A DNA stretch of 64,000 bases from Turnera subulata (GCA_028386065.3 JAKUCV010007490.1:1-64000); one strand, 5' to 3'; positions 12,267 to 23,089 are shown, numbered from the stretch's first letter. Notes: generated from the sequence alone by a model not told the origin. Translations and numbers: made by a program.

Positions 12267-13175
12267 ATGCCACCACAACTGGGTCAGCTTACTGAGCTGG
12301 TAGTGTTAACAGATTTTGTTGTTGGAGAAAGGAAGAGTGGTAGCATTGCAGAATTGGGGCCACTGGAGCATCTTAGGGGAGAACTTTTGTATTAGGGACC
12401 TTCAAAATGTGGTTGATCCTTCTCAATTCTGAAGGGCAAGAGATAGATTGAGAAACTGGAGTTGAGATGGGGTGAGGATGACGGACGTAGCAGATCCCTT
12501 TACGAGCAAATCTTGGAGCAATTATGGCCTAGTAGCTACTTGAAAGCTCTAGAGGTCTATAACTATCCGGGTGTAAGATTTCCAAATTGGTTAGGGGGGG
12601 AGTATTCCCCGGTGCTTGAATCTGATTTAAGTATCTGGATTCCAGAGGGGATTGAGAGCAGCTTGTGTTTAGAAGAACTCGTCATCTCTAGCTGCCGAGG
12701 GATTCGCAGGTTCCAGTTAGGGCGTTTCAAGAATTTAAGTAGTCTTGAGGTGGCTTAACTGCTGGGATTTTGAATCTCTTTGTTGTGGGGCTTAAGAAGG
12801 GCCCTTAACGTCTCTCCATTACCTGCGCATTTGTAACTGCAGGAAATTTATTTCCTTCCCTGGACAGGGATTGCAGGCTCCAAATTTGCAGGAGCTGTCT
12901 TTACGGTACTTGGGGGTGTGTTGGGATAGAATCATCTCCAGAAGGAGGTCTTCCCTCCTGCCTAAAAGACCTCAAAATTGTCAACTGCAGCAAACTGGTT
13001 GCTGACCACAAGAACTGGGGTTTGCAGGCACTTCAATCCCTTTCATCCTTGGACATATCAGGCTGTGACCAAGTACTGGAATCCTTGGCACAAGATTGGC
13101 ACAAGATCTCTCACATCCATAGGATCCTGATTAGTAACAAGGAAATCAAACCCAGACAAAGCATCCAGGTACAGA
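12149..13175 (+). pseudogene. CC-NB-LRR (RPP13-like-1 type) pseudogene, LRR part
   Basis: Segments in shifting frames match the LRR region of the intact gene at 38574-41921: SGHLDIRDTRISKMPPQL and SIAELGPLEHLRGEL (12240-12390), a stretch ending NYPGVRFPNWLGG (12462-12600), SSLCLEELVISSC (12655-12700), a segment about fine focus residues (12760-12900), and a C-terminal LQALQSLSSLDISGCD (13022-13075) with a tail like the ends of this family. Several stops and frame changes occur, and CC and NB-ARC domains are missing, so it is a relic. The first 118 bases include an inverted duplication of its own LRR coding text. The chromovirus sits just upstream. Confidence 0.85.
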
Positions 13176-14819
13176 TCAGTGTGTTCTTTCCTCCTCTTCC
13201 TCTCTCTTTTTTTTTTTTTTTTTAACTTTTCCAAGTAATCCTCCTCCTATTTCGGTAAGAGAGGAACAATCAATCAATATGAAAGCTAAGCTCAACTTTT
13301 AATTTTCTTCTTTTCTTTTTCTCAGGTGGTCTAAACTAAAGCCCAATCAATCCGTGGAATAGATTATAGTATACCCATCGGGGCCGACGTCCATTATCCA
13401 CCTCTTCAATCTTTTCATTACTGGGCCATTTTGTATGTTCTGTTGGTTCAAATAAGATTAATCATTTTGTCATCTTCCGCTTTTTGGTGTTAAGTTCATT
13501 TCCAATAAGATTAATCTCCATCAGCTTCCTCTTTTTGCTATTCAGTTCATTTCCAATTTCAGATCATGGATTGGTATCATTATCTTATATTTTGATGGAA
13601 GATGTAAATTGCTTTGATGTAGATTGCCTTGGGCTGCATATTTTTGCTTCCTGAGAGACCAATTTCAGAGTTGCTGACAACCTTCAGCTTCCTCCCCAGA
13701 TGTTTCGTTGCAGAAGGTTGTCAGCAACTCTGAAATTGGATGTCTCTGTTTCTCAATTTCCATTGCTCGATATCTCTACGTGATTCGTTAAAAAAGAAAA
13801 ATTTCCTCTTTTTTTTCTTTATTTATAAGGAATTAAATTTTTTCCTCTCATTCAGGACCAGATTGTTGTTACTCCTAAGAAGAGAATGAAATGCTTCACC
13901 GCAGACATCTTCTAATTAAGAATGTAGCTCTTGGTGGGAAGAGGTTCAAGATTAAGAGAGAACCTGGGCCAACTCCATGTGAATTCCTCTCTTGAGGAGG
14001 TACTCAATGCCCAGATTCCATTGATTGCAGAATACAGTGATTATAGATTAGTGTGAGTTGAAAATAACTAGAAAGCTCTTATCATCTTAAAGATGAAAGG
14101 CCTTGCTTGATTTGCTAGTAAAATAAAGATGGATTTTCTGTTCCTTCCCCGTTACACAAGAATACATAACCTTTAATATATTTAGTTTGTAAGCTTTTTT
14201 CTTGCAATCCAAAACTCCAATGTCATACCTTTTTTTCAACACATTAATCATAGTTTGTAATTTTATATATTTAGAATGTGCTCAATGAACATTAACTTCA
14301 TTCTCACTCAATATTCTTTTATCAATCTCACGAGATTAATCAGAGGAAAACACTCAACAAACGAAGAGGAAACAACTCTATTACTATTACACTTAATTCT
14401 TAATTTCCTTTGCTTCTCTTCGATTTATTTTAATTAGAAATCACATTTGTATAGAGGTTCATATGCGACTTGCACTTGCAAATTGTACATTGACCTACTT
14501 ACACAAAACCTGATTGCATAAAAAAAAACCCTGAATGAATCCTTGGTTATCTAAACTTTCATGTTTCCTAGGGTAATCAAGACAACATAGATTAAAGTAA
14601 ACAATACATCAATCGGAAAATACAACTTGCATCATTATAAAATTCATCAGACATTCCAAAAAACAATCAATCCTTCCAGTGACAGAAAGAAGGGGGTAAA
14701 ATCATCATTACTACGCGGGATGGGAAAATGGCATCTGTCAGGTCTACCACCCATGTGCAACTGGAGAAATTAAAAGAGGAGGGTTCTATTTTGTAGGATA
14801 TTGTTTACTGTCTATGATT
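13176..14819. other. Intergenic, AT-rich, with one perfect hairpin; no gene recognised
   Basis: Begins with homopolymer T (13207-13223). A perfect 26-bp inverted repeat lies at 13659-13739 and is listed separately. The stretch 13850-14000 reads like possible exon text in places but has stops in all frames within about 40 codons. Nothing else is supported. Confidence 0.45.
13659..13739. repeat. Perfect 26-bp inverted repeat with 29-base loop
   Basis: 13659-13684 is the exact reverse complement of 13714-13739. Pairing can continue outward with a 2-base bulge (GAGAGA against TGTCTCT). The size, about 80-95 bases in total with a 29-base loop, is like a young plant microRNA or hairpin-siRNA precursor. 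I do not recognise the arm as a known miRNA. Confidence 0.8.
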
Positions 14820-14945
14820 TTGGTAAAGAAGATCCATCTGATTATGCAGATTGGCAGAGGTTTAATTAAAAACTGTGACGGCCTACCATTGGCTATAAAA
14901 GTAGTAGGGAGTGTTCAATGTTTGTGTCCAATGCTAATGAGGATA
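14820..14945 (+). pseudogene. NB-ARC scrap with GLPL motif
   Basis: Two frames give FGKEDPSDYADW (from about 14818) and then GLIKNCDGLPLAIKVVG (14859-14909). This is the ARC1 segment of an NLR, matching FGEEDPS and KCDGLPLALKALG of the intact gene at about 39603-39700. A frame change separates the two pieces. A remnant of another NLR copy. Confidence 0.75.
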
Positions 14946-15173
14946 TATACCAATAGCACCTTTTCTACCATTTCTTCAGGAACAGTTTGAGAGGGACCAT
15001 CCTAGTGTTACAAAAGCACTCAGAGTGATTCCAAAGAGGACACAACAGCACTTTTTGTTAAGGTGTGGCTCAGGCCAAACTTTCTTTCCTAACCTCTCTT
15101 TGATATCTTGCCCTCCACTTAAAATTTATTTTTCTCTAATATTGCCTGGACTGTTCCTCCTTCTTATTTTTTT

Positions 15174-15600
15174 TTGAACAAAAGGGAAAGTCATTTTATA
15201 TATAGAACTGATATAGATAGGCCCAACCCGATGAGCAGGCCCAAAGACGTCAGGGCCCAAGATGAGGCCCAAGGATCAGGGACCAGGACCTGCAGACGAG
15301 GCCCAGGACCTGTAGACGAGGCCCAAAGTCGGGAGGCCCACGAAACCTTATCAACGGGTTTATCCAAAGATGATCTGACGACAACCAATCTGAGCACGAC
15401 ACGTGGTCGGGCTGACTCCAAATAAATACCCCAAAAACCAGATATTTTGAGGGGGCTTCTTCCATTCTCCTCCACTCACTCTCTCTCTCGGCTCTCTCAC
15501 TCATCTTCCCGATTTACTCCCTTGTACTCATACATCCTCTATTGTACAACAATTACACAACATCAATAAAGACAGGCACCCCCTGATTCTGTTTTACATC
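15174..15600 (+). repeat. LTR-like fragment (retroelement)
   Basis: GGCCCA-rich text (15220-15340) is followed by a TATA-like AATAAATACCCC (15420-15432), a pyrimidine-rich CTCTCTCT leader and an AATAAA at about 15565. This order (U3, TATA, R, polyadenylation signal) is what an LTR shows. No partner copy, target duplication, PBS or coding region was found, so it is a solo or truncated LTR at best. Confidence 0.4.
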
Positions 15601-16260
15601 AAGAACATAAATAGTAGGTGGAAAACCACCAGTACATACGCAGAGCAAGATGTAGCAGGTACAAGATTTTCCATAGGAAAACAGAGAAAACAGAGAAAAA
15701 GGCTACAAAGAAAGAAGAGAGGCAGTGCCCTATAATGAGGTTCTGTCCAGTGACAGAATACAACTCTGAGTCAAGTCGTCGGTAAGGCAGCAACTCGTCT
15801 CCAACCTCTTCGAGCCCAGAAGTAACAACAAACATCCCAATTTTTGAAACAGAAGCCGAACGAGAAGACAAAAGCGCATAACCTCCAACCCACAGGACCG
15901 AGTAGATGTCAGCGCATAGAACGGGGAGGACGAAGTCACTGTCGCTACTTGCACCGCCGAAGCCAGCACCACCACAACCACCACTCCTCTTCAAACCCAT
16001 CCCAGAAAAACTAGATCTGAAGCAGATCTATAGATAAAAAGTCAGATCTATAACAAATCTGGAGAAAACATACAAAAAAGGGAAAATAAAGCCTAGACAA
16101 CAAAGAAGAGGGCTTGCCAACCAGTCCAAGAGGAGCCGGCGGCAGCCCTCTTCTTTGTTGAGGAAGAGGTTTTTAATGAGGGTTGAGAGAAAAAATTTTT
16201 AGTGAGAGAGTGTAGAGAGAGTCTTCCAACTGATCTTTCCTCCTTTTTATTATTTTGGAC
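15601..16260 (-). other. Unresolved repeat-like region with a minus-strand ORF and a hairpin
   Basis: A 133-codon minus-strand ORF starts at 16000 (MGLKRSGGCGGAG) but resembles no family I know, and upstream text repeats CAGATCTATAGA/CAGATCTAG words (16015-16060). A perfect 17-bp inverted repeat (16098-16114 with 16144-16160) has a GC-rich 29-base loop. It may be the 5' part of a minus-strand retroelement. Not assigned. Confidence 0.25.
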
Positions 16261-17640
16261 GAGTTTGACTTCACAAAAGATGTTCCCTATTACAGGCTGA
16301 TGCTTTATGCCCTCAACTGGTATCCGACTTAGAAGTGCTGTAATGATAAAATTGATGTTTACTTCTGATATGTATCAAATTAAAGACTTGATAATTCAAT
16401 GACACCATGAGATCACAGTAATATGTATTACTGATTAAGAGTCTGATGCTCTATAATAAGAACTTCAATTTTCAATTTTTTGTAATTCTTCCTGTACTGT
16501 ACCTTGGAAGAACAAACAATGACCAATACGGGAGCAAATTGGACGTGCAGACAAAAAATGAAAAGAAGAAGAAGAAAAAAAAACAAGCTTACAATACAGT
16601 ATCCCTTATCCAGGAATTGTAGCATTCCTATCGTCTTTGTACTTGTGCTTGTTCCAGATCATCTTTGTACTATTGATATTTGGGGCACATTTATTGCCAA
16701 ACAACAAAAATTGCCATATTTGAGAGCATTATAGTATTTTTTTCCCACTCTTTTTTTTTCATGCAAAGTAAATTATAATACAATATTCTCTTTCAAAAGT
16801 TTAAGTGATCATGCGTTATGTAAAACTTACTTGAAGTAAATAAATGTTGAGGCAGCATTTACATGTTCCCACATAAGTCTTGCAAGTCCGTATTGTCATC
16901 TTCATTGCAATATGATTAATAGCTATATGAAGATCTGAATTTTTCTGATTTTTGTAATAGTGATGGTTTTAATGTATTCGATTATGCACCCATTTATTTT
17001 CAATGGGATGAAATCTATCTTCTACGATAAAAAATATAGATGTTAAGGTTTTGAAATAAAAAAAAAATATAAAAGATGTTGAGGTTATATCCGCTCGGAG
17101 AACACGAAGGGGAGTCATAATTCTACAATATTCCTAATTGGAAGGACTCTTTACGTGAGGAATTCTTCATCATTTTTTCTGTGGGGGTGTTCTTGCAATT
17201 TTCACAAGCTCATTCTTAAAAACAAAATCCCACAAGATCAAAATTAGGCTTTGTCCGATTTTCTTTTCTGTGGCGACACAATCACTCCTTAACTTTTTTT
17301 TTTCTTTTGGTGAATAAGTGAATCACTCCTTATCTTTAGCAAATACCTACACGCATTAGTTTCTTTCTACTCGAGCTAAATTGCATTTAATATCAGGCCA
17401 ACCCATAAGTCATACAATTTTGATAAGTCGTTCCAGAAATAATTAAGACTTTGAAGAGTATACATTATCACTGTCCAGCCCATAAATAATTCTGACAACG
17501 CGTACTAGAAATATGACTTTCAAGAGTATTTGACCAGAAGAAGACTTTGAAGGAGTATAACAATAAGTGCGTCCAGTGAGAAGAACATCTATCTCTGCCT
17601 GTGATTTGTGAAACTGACTTAATTACGTATTCTTCTTTTT
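16261..17640. other. Intergenic AT-rich DNA
   Basis: Only short, low-complexity open frames. From about 17085 the text starts to match the flank of the second TIR copy (35190 onward), for example GGAGAACACGA and AGGCCAACCCA, so the right part belongs to the duplicated segment. Confidence 0.5.
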
Positions 17641-17985
17641 CCTGCTGAAATGTTAATTGTTGGTGGCGGGTATTTTTTAGGAAGCTGATCTGAAATTTCT
17701 TGGACACGGTTTTTTTTTTTTTTCTTTGAACTGGTTCTATCCCGTGTCACTCGTCTCTTTATTATCACTCTTCATTTGCTCTGATCTTTCGAGAAAAGTC
17801 ATGGGGAGGAACACAGCCCAGGTACTTATATGCATATATCTTTCTATAATTAGTTTTCCTGTTCTTCAAATTATATATATGCATTCATTGATCTCTTGTA
17901 AATGTCTACAGCAAGAAATAGCAAAGCTGACCTTTTCTGGTGATATTGAGACATGTTTTAAGGCCAATTTATTGTAGAAATCAAA
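17641..17985 (+). other. Duplicated 5' flank of the first TIR gene
   Basis: Matches 35620-35935 upstream of the second TIR gene, including the stretch around GGAACACAGC(A/C)CAGGTACTTAT. The match stops at the single N at 17986, where the other copy has several hundred more bases. The 5' part of the first TIR exon is therefore probably missing from the assembly rather than from the genome. Confidence 0.6.
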
Positions 17986-17986
17986 G

Positions 17987-19780
17987 NACTCTCCCAAGAT
18001 TATGCTTCCTCGAAATGGTGCCTAAGTGAACTTGTGATGATCATGGGGGGTCACTCTCAAGATCAACAACATTATGTTTTGCCGGTTTTCTATCATGTAG
18101 ATCCGTCCGACGTCAGACATCAAAGGAAGAGCTTCGCTAACTCTTTTGCTAAACACCAAGAGGCTCTTGAAGAGGAGAAAATAAATGAATGGAAAGAGGC
18201 TCTGGCAAAGATTGGAGGCCTAAAAGGCATACATGTTGAAGGAAAGACGTAAGTATAAAATGAACAACGTTGTCCTTTTTGCAAAATTTTGTCTATTACT
18301 GATATTTACTTAGATGATTACCATTTTTTGGTACATGGAAATCCTAATAACTATCCACAATCCCGCCTCAAACCACTCTCAATTCCACCATTGAAATGGA
18401 ACCCGTGACATGAACACTAAAAGAGGTGCCACTAGTGTTGTCTACTTATAAAAAATTAAATGATACCCATGAAGCATGGCACATAAAAATTAAAATATAT
18501 TATCTTTTGTACAAAATTATATTCTTGATTCAAATAACCAAATTAAAAAGCCTCAATCTTCTAACTGAAGTTTTAAGGAGATAAAAATTCACAAGTAGGG
18601 CAAAGATTGACTACTTCTCCCTGTATTATATTGTTTTTTTTTACTTGATAAATTAATAAAAGTCAAACTAAGGCAAATTCACAACTAACCTTTATTATGT
18701 TGTTTTTTTTTTTTCTTCTCTTCACATCCGAAGTGAAATGCTGCAGTCTTTTGAATTATGTCATCTCTTGTTGCAGGAAAGAGTCAGAGGTAATTCAAGA
18801 AATTGTCAAATTGATTGGAGATTTCATAGGTACGTAATGCAACCATTGCTATCTACGCATATAAACATGCAATCCAAGTTATAATACTAAATAGATCGAC
18901 CTTTAAAAGTAGAAGATCAACGTCTAAAATACTGTAGGTCACTCCGAACAAATTGTTAGGTCGACCTTTAAAATTAAACATGTCAAATTTTTATTAAATT
19001 CCATAATATGTCGATTTGACAAAATTAAAGTTAACAAGGTCCATGCCTTATTACATGTAGGAAAAAAATATACGTTAAAAAAAAATTATAAAACCCGTTA
19101 TGTCATTACCAAATTACTATATCTAACTGTTGTTATTTAATCATCAAGATCTAATGGTAGTAAATCCTTGAGTACCATACTCACAAAAATGGGTAGAGCA
19201 ACGTAGAAAAAACCATGTTTTCTTAATAGGTGTATATCCGGAAACTAATTGAAAGAGGTTACATCTCCCGAAAATCTTCATTATCCTTTGTCTTTGTCTT
19301 ATATTGAAGACCTATTGTTCCTGTTAATTTTTAGTTTTGTTGGTTGGTAGTGTGTATTACTATCAGTTATCTTTGTAAGTTTTCTATCAAACCTCCTCAT
19401 CCACTGTGTCACTTCTTGCTTAATTTGCACGAACCTGGCTTCTGTTTTCATTTGCAAATTGTTTCTCTTCTCCTTTTTTTTTTTTTTTTGGAGCTAACGC
19501 TACGTTTCCATCTTAGCTATATATCTGACTTATAATCTTCAATTAATTAGGGGAGAGGCAGATAAATGCTTTTGATCATTTATGCTGCAATGACCAAAGT
19601 ACGGTAGGAAAATGCTTTCCTGAGCATAGTGCTGCCGGAAAATGCATTCCTGACCACAGTGCGGTCGGAAAATGCATTCCATGCGTGGATGATTGCCGGG
19701 ATGGAAAGGGTGACGTTTGCAAACCAGTTGGGAGAGAGGACACATGCCACAGCCGTTGTGATAATGAGAGATGCTGTTGA
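17987..19780 (+). CDS. TIR-domain protein with cysteine-rich C-terminal tail (5' partial, three exons)
   Basis: Exon 1 (17987-18248, cut on the left by an N) encodes the second half of a TIR domain: LSQDYASSKWCLSEL, then PVFYHVDPSDVRHQ and a helical EEEKINEWKEALAKI. The glutamate of WCLxEL, the position of the catalytic glutamate in plant TIR NADases, is kept. The donor is GTAAGT. Exon 2 (18777-18829, 53 bp) adds KESEVIQEIVKLI. With acceptor TTAG at 19550, exon 3 (19551-19780) stays open for 76 codons and ends CC-stop. It has 12 cysteines and three tandem decapeptides of type SxxGKCxPxH. No NB-ARC follows in frame. Exon joins are my inference from splice sites and phase. A TIR fused to a Cys-rich module is not an arrangement I know. 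It could also be a decayed locus with chance coding, but cysteine density and repeats argue against that. Confidence 0.65.
19598..19687 (+). repeat. Three tandem 30-bp units coding a Cys-containing decapeptide
   Basis: Units 19598-19627, 19628-19657 and 19658-19687 each start AGT and encode S(T/A)(V/A)GKC(F/I)P followed by (E/D)H in the first two. Differences between units are mostly single bases. They lie in the third exon of the TIR gene. Confidence 0.85.
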
Positions 19781-20206
19781 ACTGCACCTGAAGCAATGAA
19801 CTATCCACCTATGTTTGCTAATGAGTTTGTAGCTCAAGTAGTATTAAAGTTGTAACGAATAATGTGTAAGTATCATAGAATTTATCAAAGTTGTAATGAA
19901 TAATTTATGTGTCATAGAATACGGGGAGCTGTGATTATACGCGAATGAAACTACGTTCGAATTTTGAATTGTTTCACGTGCAAGTCTGGTTCTCAAACTT
20001 GTTTTTTTTTTTTTTCTCTCTCCCGGATAACGTTTTAACAGGTTAAGGGCATAAGTTCGTTTCCTTCTCCTGTAAGCCATGGGTTATGGGTAGTCTAGTC
20101 GTCTCCCGATATTCAACCACAGCTTTCCTTCTCTGCTTCTCATCCATACCACCTCCTTAAAGCTCCTCGAGTAGTTACCACTGTTATGACACTGGTGTAT
20201 GTGGTC
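19781..20206 (+). other. 3' flank of the TIR gene
   Basis: Contains two near-copies of a roughly 40-bp phrase (19845-19880 and 19888-19922, AAAGTTGTAA(C/T)GAATAAT) that could serve as 3' UTR with AATAAT-type polyadenylation signals. No coding evidence. Confidence 0.4.
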
Positions 20207-20970
20207 TATAATGAGGACTACGGCATGATGAGCTCAAGGATGCTGCCTACCATGGTGACGAAGTGCTGGATGAGATAACTTACGAAATTTTTTGTCAGGA
20301 ATGCAAACCAAAAGGTCAGGCAGGAAATTTTTTCTTCTCTTAATCCTGCTCAATGGAAGGGGAGAAGAAAGTTGAAACGGAAGTTACCGGACATCGTCAA
20401 GAATGACAAATCAAGGATGGCTAGTGTGAAGACTAGGTAGTTGTCTTTTGATTATGGAGCAAATTCGGATTTTGTGATAGAGCAAATCCAAAGCGCAATT
20501 TTTTAAACATTTTGAAACATTTGTGATACTTGGAATACAGGAGCCTATCTTGATCTGTTGACAGCGCTTCCCGGCGTAGGGATGCTTCATTTACCGCGAT
20601 ACATTTTGAAACATTTCTAATACGTGGATCTTGCCAGTTGGAAGATACTTTGTCTGCCTGATCATGGTGTGTGTATTTTGTAGAGTCTGCAAACATTGTT
20701 CTTGAGAGATTGCTGCATGCAGAGTTGCCCAATTTTGTCGGGAAATTTGAAGAACTTGAGATATTTGGGATCTTAATGGAACATGGATTGTAAGATTGCC
20801 AATAACCATGAACGGATTGAAGAATATTTACATCACCTTGACATCAGGGATACAAATATCTCCGCAGATGCCACCACAACTGGGTTAGCTTAATAAGCTG
20901 GTAGTGTTAAGAGATTTTTTTATTGGAAAATGGAAGAGTAATAGCATTGCAAGGAGTCAAGTAGTTAGAA
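20207..20970 (+). pseudogene. CC-NB-LRR relic with the NB-ARC domain deleted
   Basis: Matches the CC domain of the 38574 gene (DELKDAAYHGDEVLDEITYEI at 20225-20290) and then jumps near 20400 straight to text after the MHD motif (KNDKSRMASVKTR), skipping what is about 1.14 kb in the intact gene. The junction has the shared bases CAAGAA, typical of a microhomology deletion. LRR scraps (LEIFGILMEHGL, text around 20850-20950) follow with frameshifts. The Mutator-like element begins 80 bases downstream, and LRR text resumes on its far side at 34915. Confidence 0.85.
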
Positions 20971-21050
20971 TCTATTTGAATTTGTTTTGAATTGGTAAAG
21001 ACCATGAAGTGTACATGTTGTTACTATAAATACTTGAAACTATAGTTTTT

Positions 21051-21580
21051 GGCTTAATGCCCTCTATAGACCTTCAGTTATTCAAAACCACTCAGTTTGG
21101 GACCTGTGTTACAAAAACGTCAATTTCCTCCCCAAGCTACCACATTTCAGCCAATTGAGGTACTCAGTTATCCAATTTCCACTCAAATCACCCAAAGTCA
21201 AAATTGGAGCACTACTCACTCGATTTGGCGCGTGCTGGAGGCTAACGTGGACTGTCCACGTGGTGATGCGTGCCCGGTTGGCGCCCTTGGCTGAGGTGGA
21301 CCAATGAGAAATCGACACGTAGCATGTTAGGGTCACAAATAAAATAATATTTTAAAGTGTGGAGTGGATATTTTTAATCAAAAAAATTCTAAGCAAATCA
21401 TTTTATCTCATTCATTTAATACCCAAATAAACCAAAAAAAAACTAAACTAATTATTGTATTGATTAATTTAACTAATCACATTATTGTAGTGTTATTAAT
21501 TTAATATCCAAGTAAACTAATATATTTAACTAAAAATATTATTTATCTACCATATTTTTGAAATATATAAAAATTAAAAG
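21051..21580 (+). repeat. Left terminal inverted repeat of the Pack-MULE
   Basis: About 525 bp. The outer 280 bases are moderately GC-rich (for example GCGCGTGCTGGAGGC), the inner part very AT-rich, ending around the phrase ATTATTTATCTACCATATTTTT. Matches the right repeat at roughly 80-85 percent by eye. Confidence 0.85.
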
Positions 21581-22074
21581 TTAAAATTTTATTTCTAAAA
21601 ATGGTGTCCAAAAATTTGATCTATATGATCATTCAATAATTTTTTTATAACATTATTATCAAATTCTTTAACAGTATTGTTTTTAAAAAATTAGGATAAA
21701 ATGATTTTTTACCCTTAACAATCAAACCCACACATTATAACTTAATATAAGTGATAATACTTATCAAATTATAACCTAATTCCTCTCTTTTAAGGGAAAA
21801 AAAATTCTGGAAACATTGCAACTCCTCCTCCTCCCTCCCCACCGTCGTCTCTTCCTCCTCCCCCTTTACTGCAACCAATTTCTTTTTTTTCATTCCTTTA
21901 TTGCTTCCTTCTCATTTTCTATCTCTTCTCTATCAAAATCAAAGCACCAATCAAACAATAACCACCGAGCAACATAAAAATTCTCCTGGCCAAGGAATAA
22001 GAGCAGATACTGTAACGAAAGGACAAAACAAAAAAAAACCAACACTTTATAATCTAATCATCCGATTTGTTCTT

Positions 22075-22440
22075 ATTCTTCTTGTTTTTGCTAGGATTAA
22101 CAACATCATCGGGGACTAGCTTGAGCAACTTCCTCTACTTGGACTTGGCAATCTTCTTCAAAGTATTAGGGTTAGTAATCTTCTGGAGCTTAGCCCTTGA
22201 CCTCAAGATATTCTCCTTCTTCTTCTTCTTCTCCCTCTCCTCCCTGGCCTTCCGCTTCTCCACCTTGTTCCAGCAGATATCCTCCTTCAACTCCGTCATC
22301 CTCTACTTGTACGCCTTCTTTATCTCCTTCTCTCGTGCCTTCTCCTCAAAGGTGCTCCGCTTCCTCGTCGCGTCCTTGTCCCAGCCGCCTGCAGCGAGCA
22401 AATCACCACCGTGCTGCGCAGCCACCGGAGAGCAGCAAAG
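22075..22440 (-). pseudogene. Captured fragment of a CGR1-like rRNA-processing protein gene
   Basis: Minus-strand translation gives a lysine/glutamate-rich coiled coil: STFEEKAREKEIKKAYK, MTELKEDI, NKVEKRKAREEREKKKKK, then LQKITNPNTLKKIAKSK and LLKLVPDDVV. This order is what I know from plant Cgr1-family (nucleolar, 60S rRNA processing) proteins. Two in-frame TAG codons interrupt it (after AYK and after IAKSK) and there is no start, so it is a non-functional capture. Family assignment is from memory of the motif pattern, not a search. The plus-strand ORFs over the same DNA are shadows. Confidence 0.65.
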
Positions 22441-22788
22441 AGGAGCGAGATCTAGTCGGGTCTCGCGCAAACACGTCGCTGAAGCGAAACCAGACCAGAT
22501 CCGACCCGCTGCTGCCTAGAACAGAACAAGAGGAGTCGAGCATAGTGCCGATTGGAGAGCCCAACTCCGACTACCGTCGCGTGTGATGAAATCCAACCTC
22601 CTCCAACAACCCTCTGCTGGTGCACTCATGATGAGGCCGCTGCTGAGCTGAGTTGTCGCCGTTCCGCCTCAAGGTCGCTCTGGGTGTTGCTCACGAGAGT
22701 CGCCGCCTGGATCTCCATCAGTGCTGGAAGAGCAGTGCCGCCTCGCCAGAGTTGCAAGGAGGGAGATGTGTCATGCGCATTGGGAGTC

Positions 22789-22872
22789 TCATATCTTCTC
22801 GTCATCGGCCAGTTCATCGAGATGGTCGACCAGAACAACGGCATCGTCGGCTCCACCATGGGGTCCAATTGA
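22789..22872 (+). pseudogene. RPT3: Captured fragment of 26S proteasome ATPase subunit RPT3 (6B)
   Basis: The plus-strand frame ending at 22872 reads VIGQFIEMVDQNNGIVGS, which is the OB-domain segment of proteasome regulatory-particle ATPase 3 (usually VIGQFMEMVDQNNGIVGS). Homology starts near 22790 and stops at the AT-rich inner TIR, so only about 28 residues are left. Sequence before it (22440-22788) is GC-rich and may be captured too, but I cannot identify it. It lies in opposite orientation to the CGR1-like fragment. Confidence 0.78.
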
Positions 22873-22969
22873 AAAAACGAATAGAATTGTTTATGAATTT
22901 TATTGTTTTTTTTTCAATTTTTATTATTTTAAGAATTTGATAAATAAAAAATGAATTAAGAAAATAAGA

Positions 22970-23089
22970 AAATTAGTTTTATTATTATGTTTATATATTA
23001 AAAAAATATGGTAGATAAATAATATTTTTGGCTAAATTTATTGATTTATTTGGATATTAAATTAATAACACACAATAATATGATTGGTT
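22970..23089 (-). repeat. Right terminal inverted repeat of the Pack-MULE, inner part
   Basis: Reverse complement matches 21470-21580 of the left TIR, including the phrase TGTTATTAATTTAATATCC. Ends at the TGGTT target duplication of the copia element (23085-23089). Confidence 0.85.

Noticed and set aside
15191..15504. Several overlapping ORFs of 80-94 codons on both strands
   Set aside because: They lie in an LTR-like GGCCCA-rich repeat, and all frames are open because of composition, not coding.
17987..18248. TIR domain as part of a prokaryote-like antiphage (Thoeris/CBASS) system
   Set aside because: The motifs WCLxEL and FYHVDPSDVRHQ, the introns and NLR neighbours are those of plant TIR resistance genes.
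19501..19550. Alternative acceptor TTAG at 19516 for the third TIR exon
   Set aside because: It is the position equivalent to the acceptor of the other TIR copy, but reading from it stops after about 20 codons, while the acceptor at 19550 gives the long Cys-rich frame.
19539..19808. Minus-strand ORF of 89 codons over the Cys-rich exon
   Set aside because: Shadow of the plus-strand exon; no start context, and the plus-strand repeats read as regular decapeptides.
22067..22586. Plus-strand ORFs rich in Phe/Ser (150 and 129 codons)
   Set aside because: They are the antisense shadow of the Lys/Glu-rich CGR1-like fragment and have low-complexity composition.
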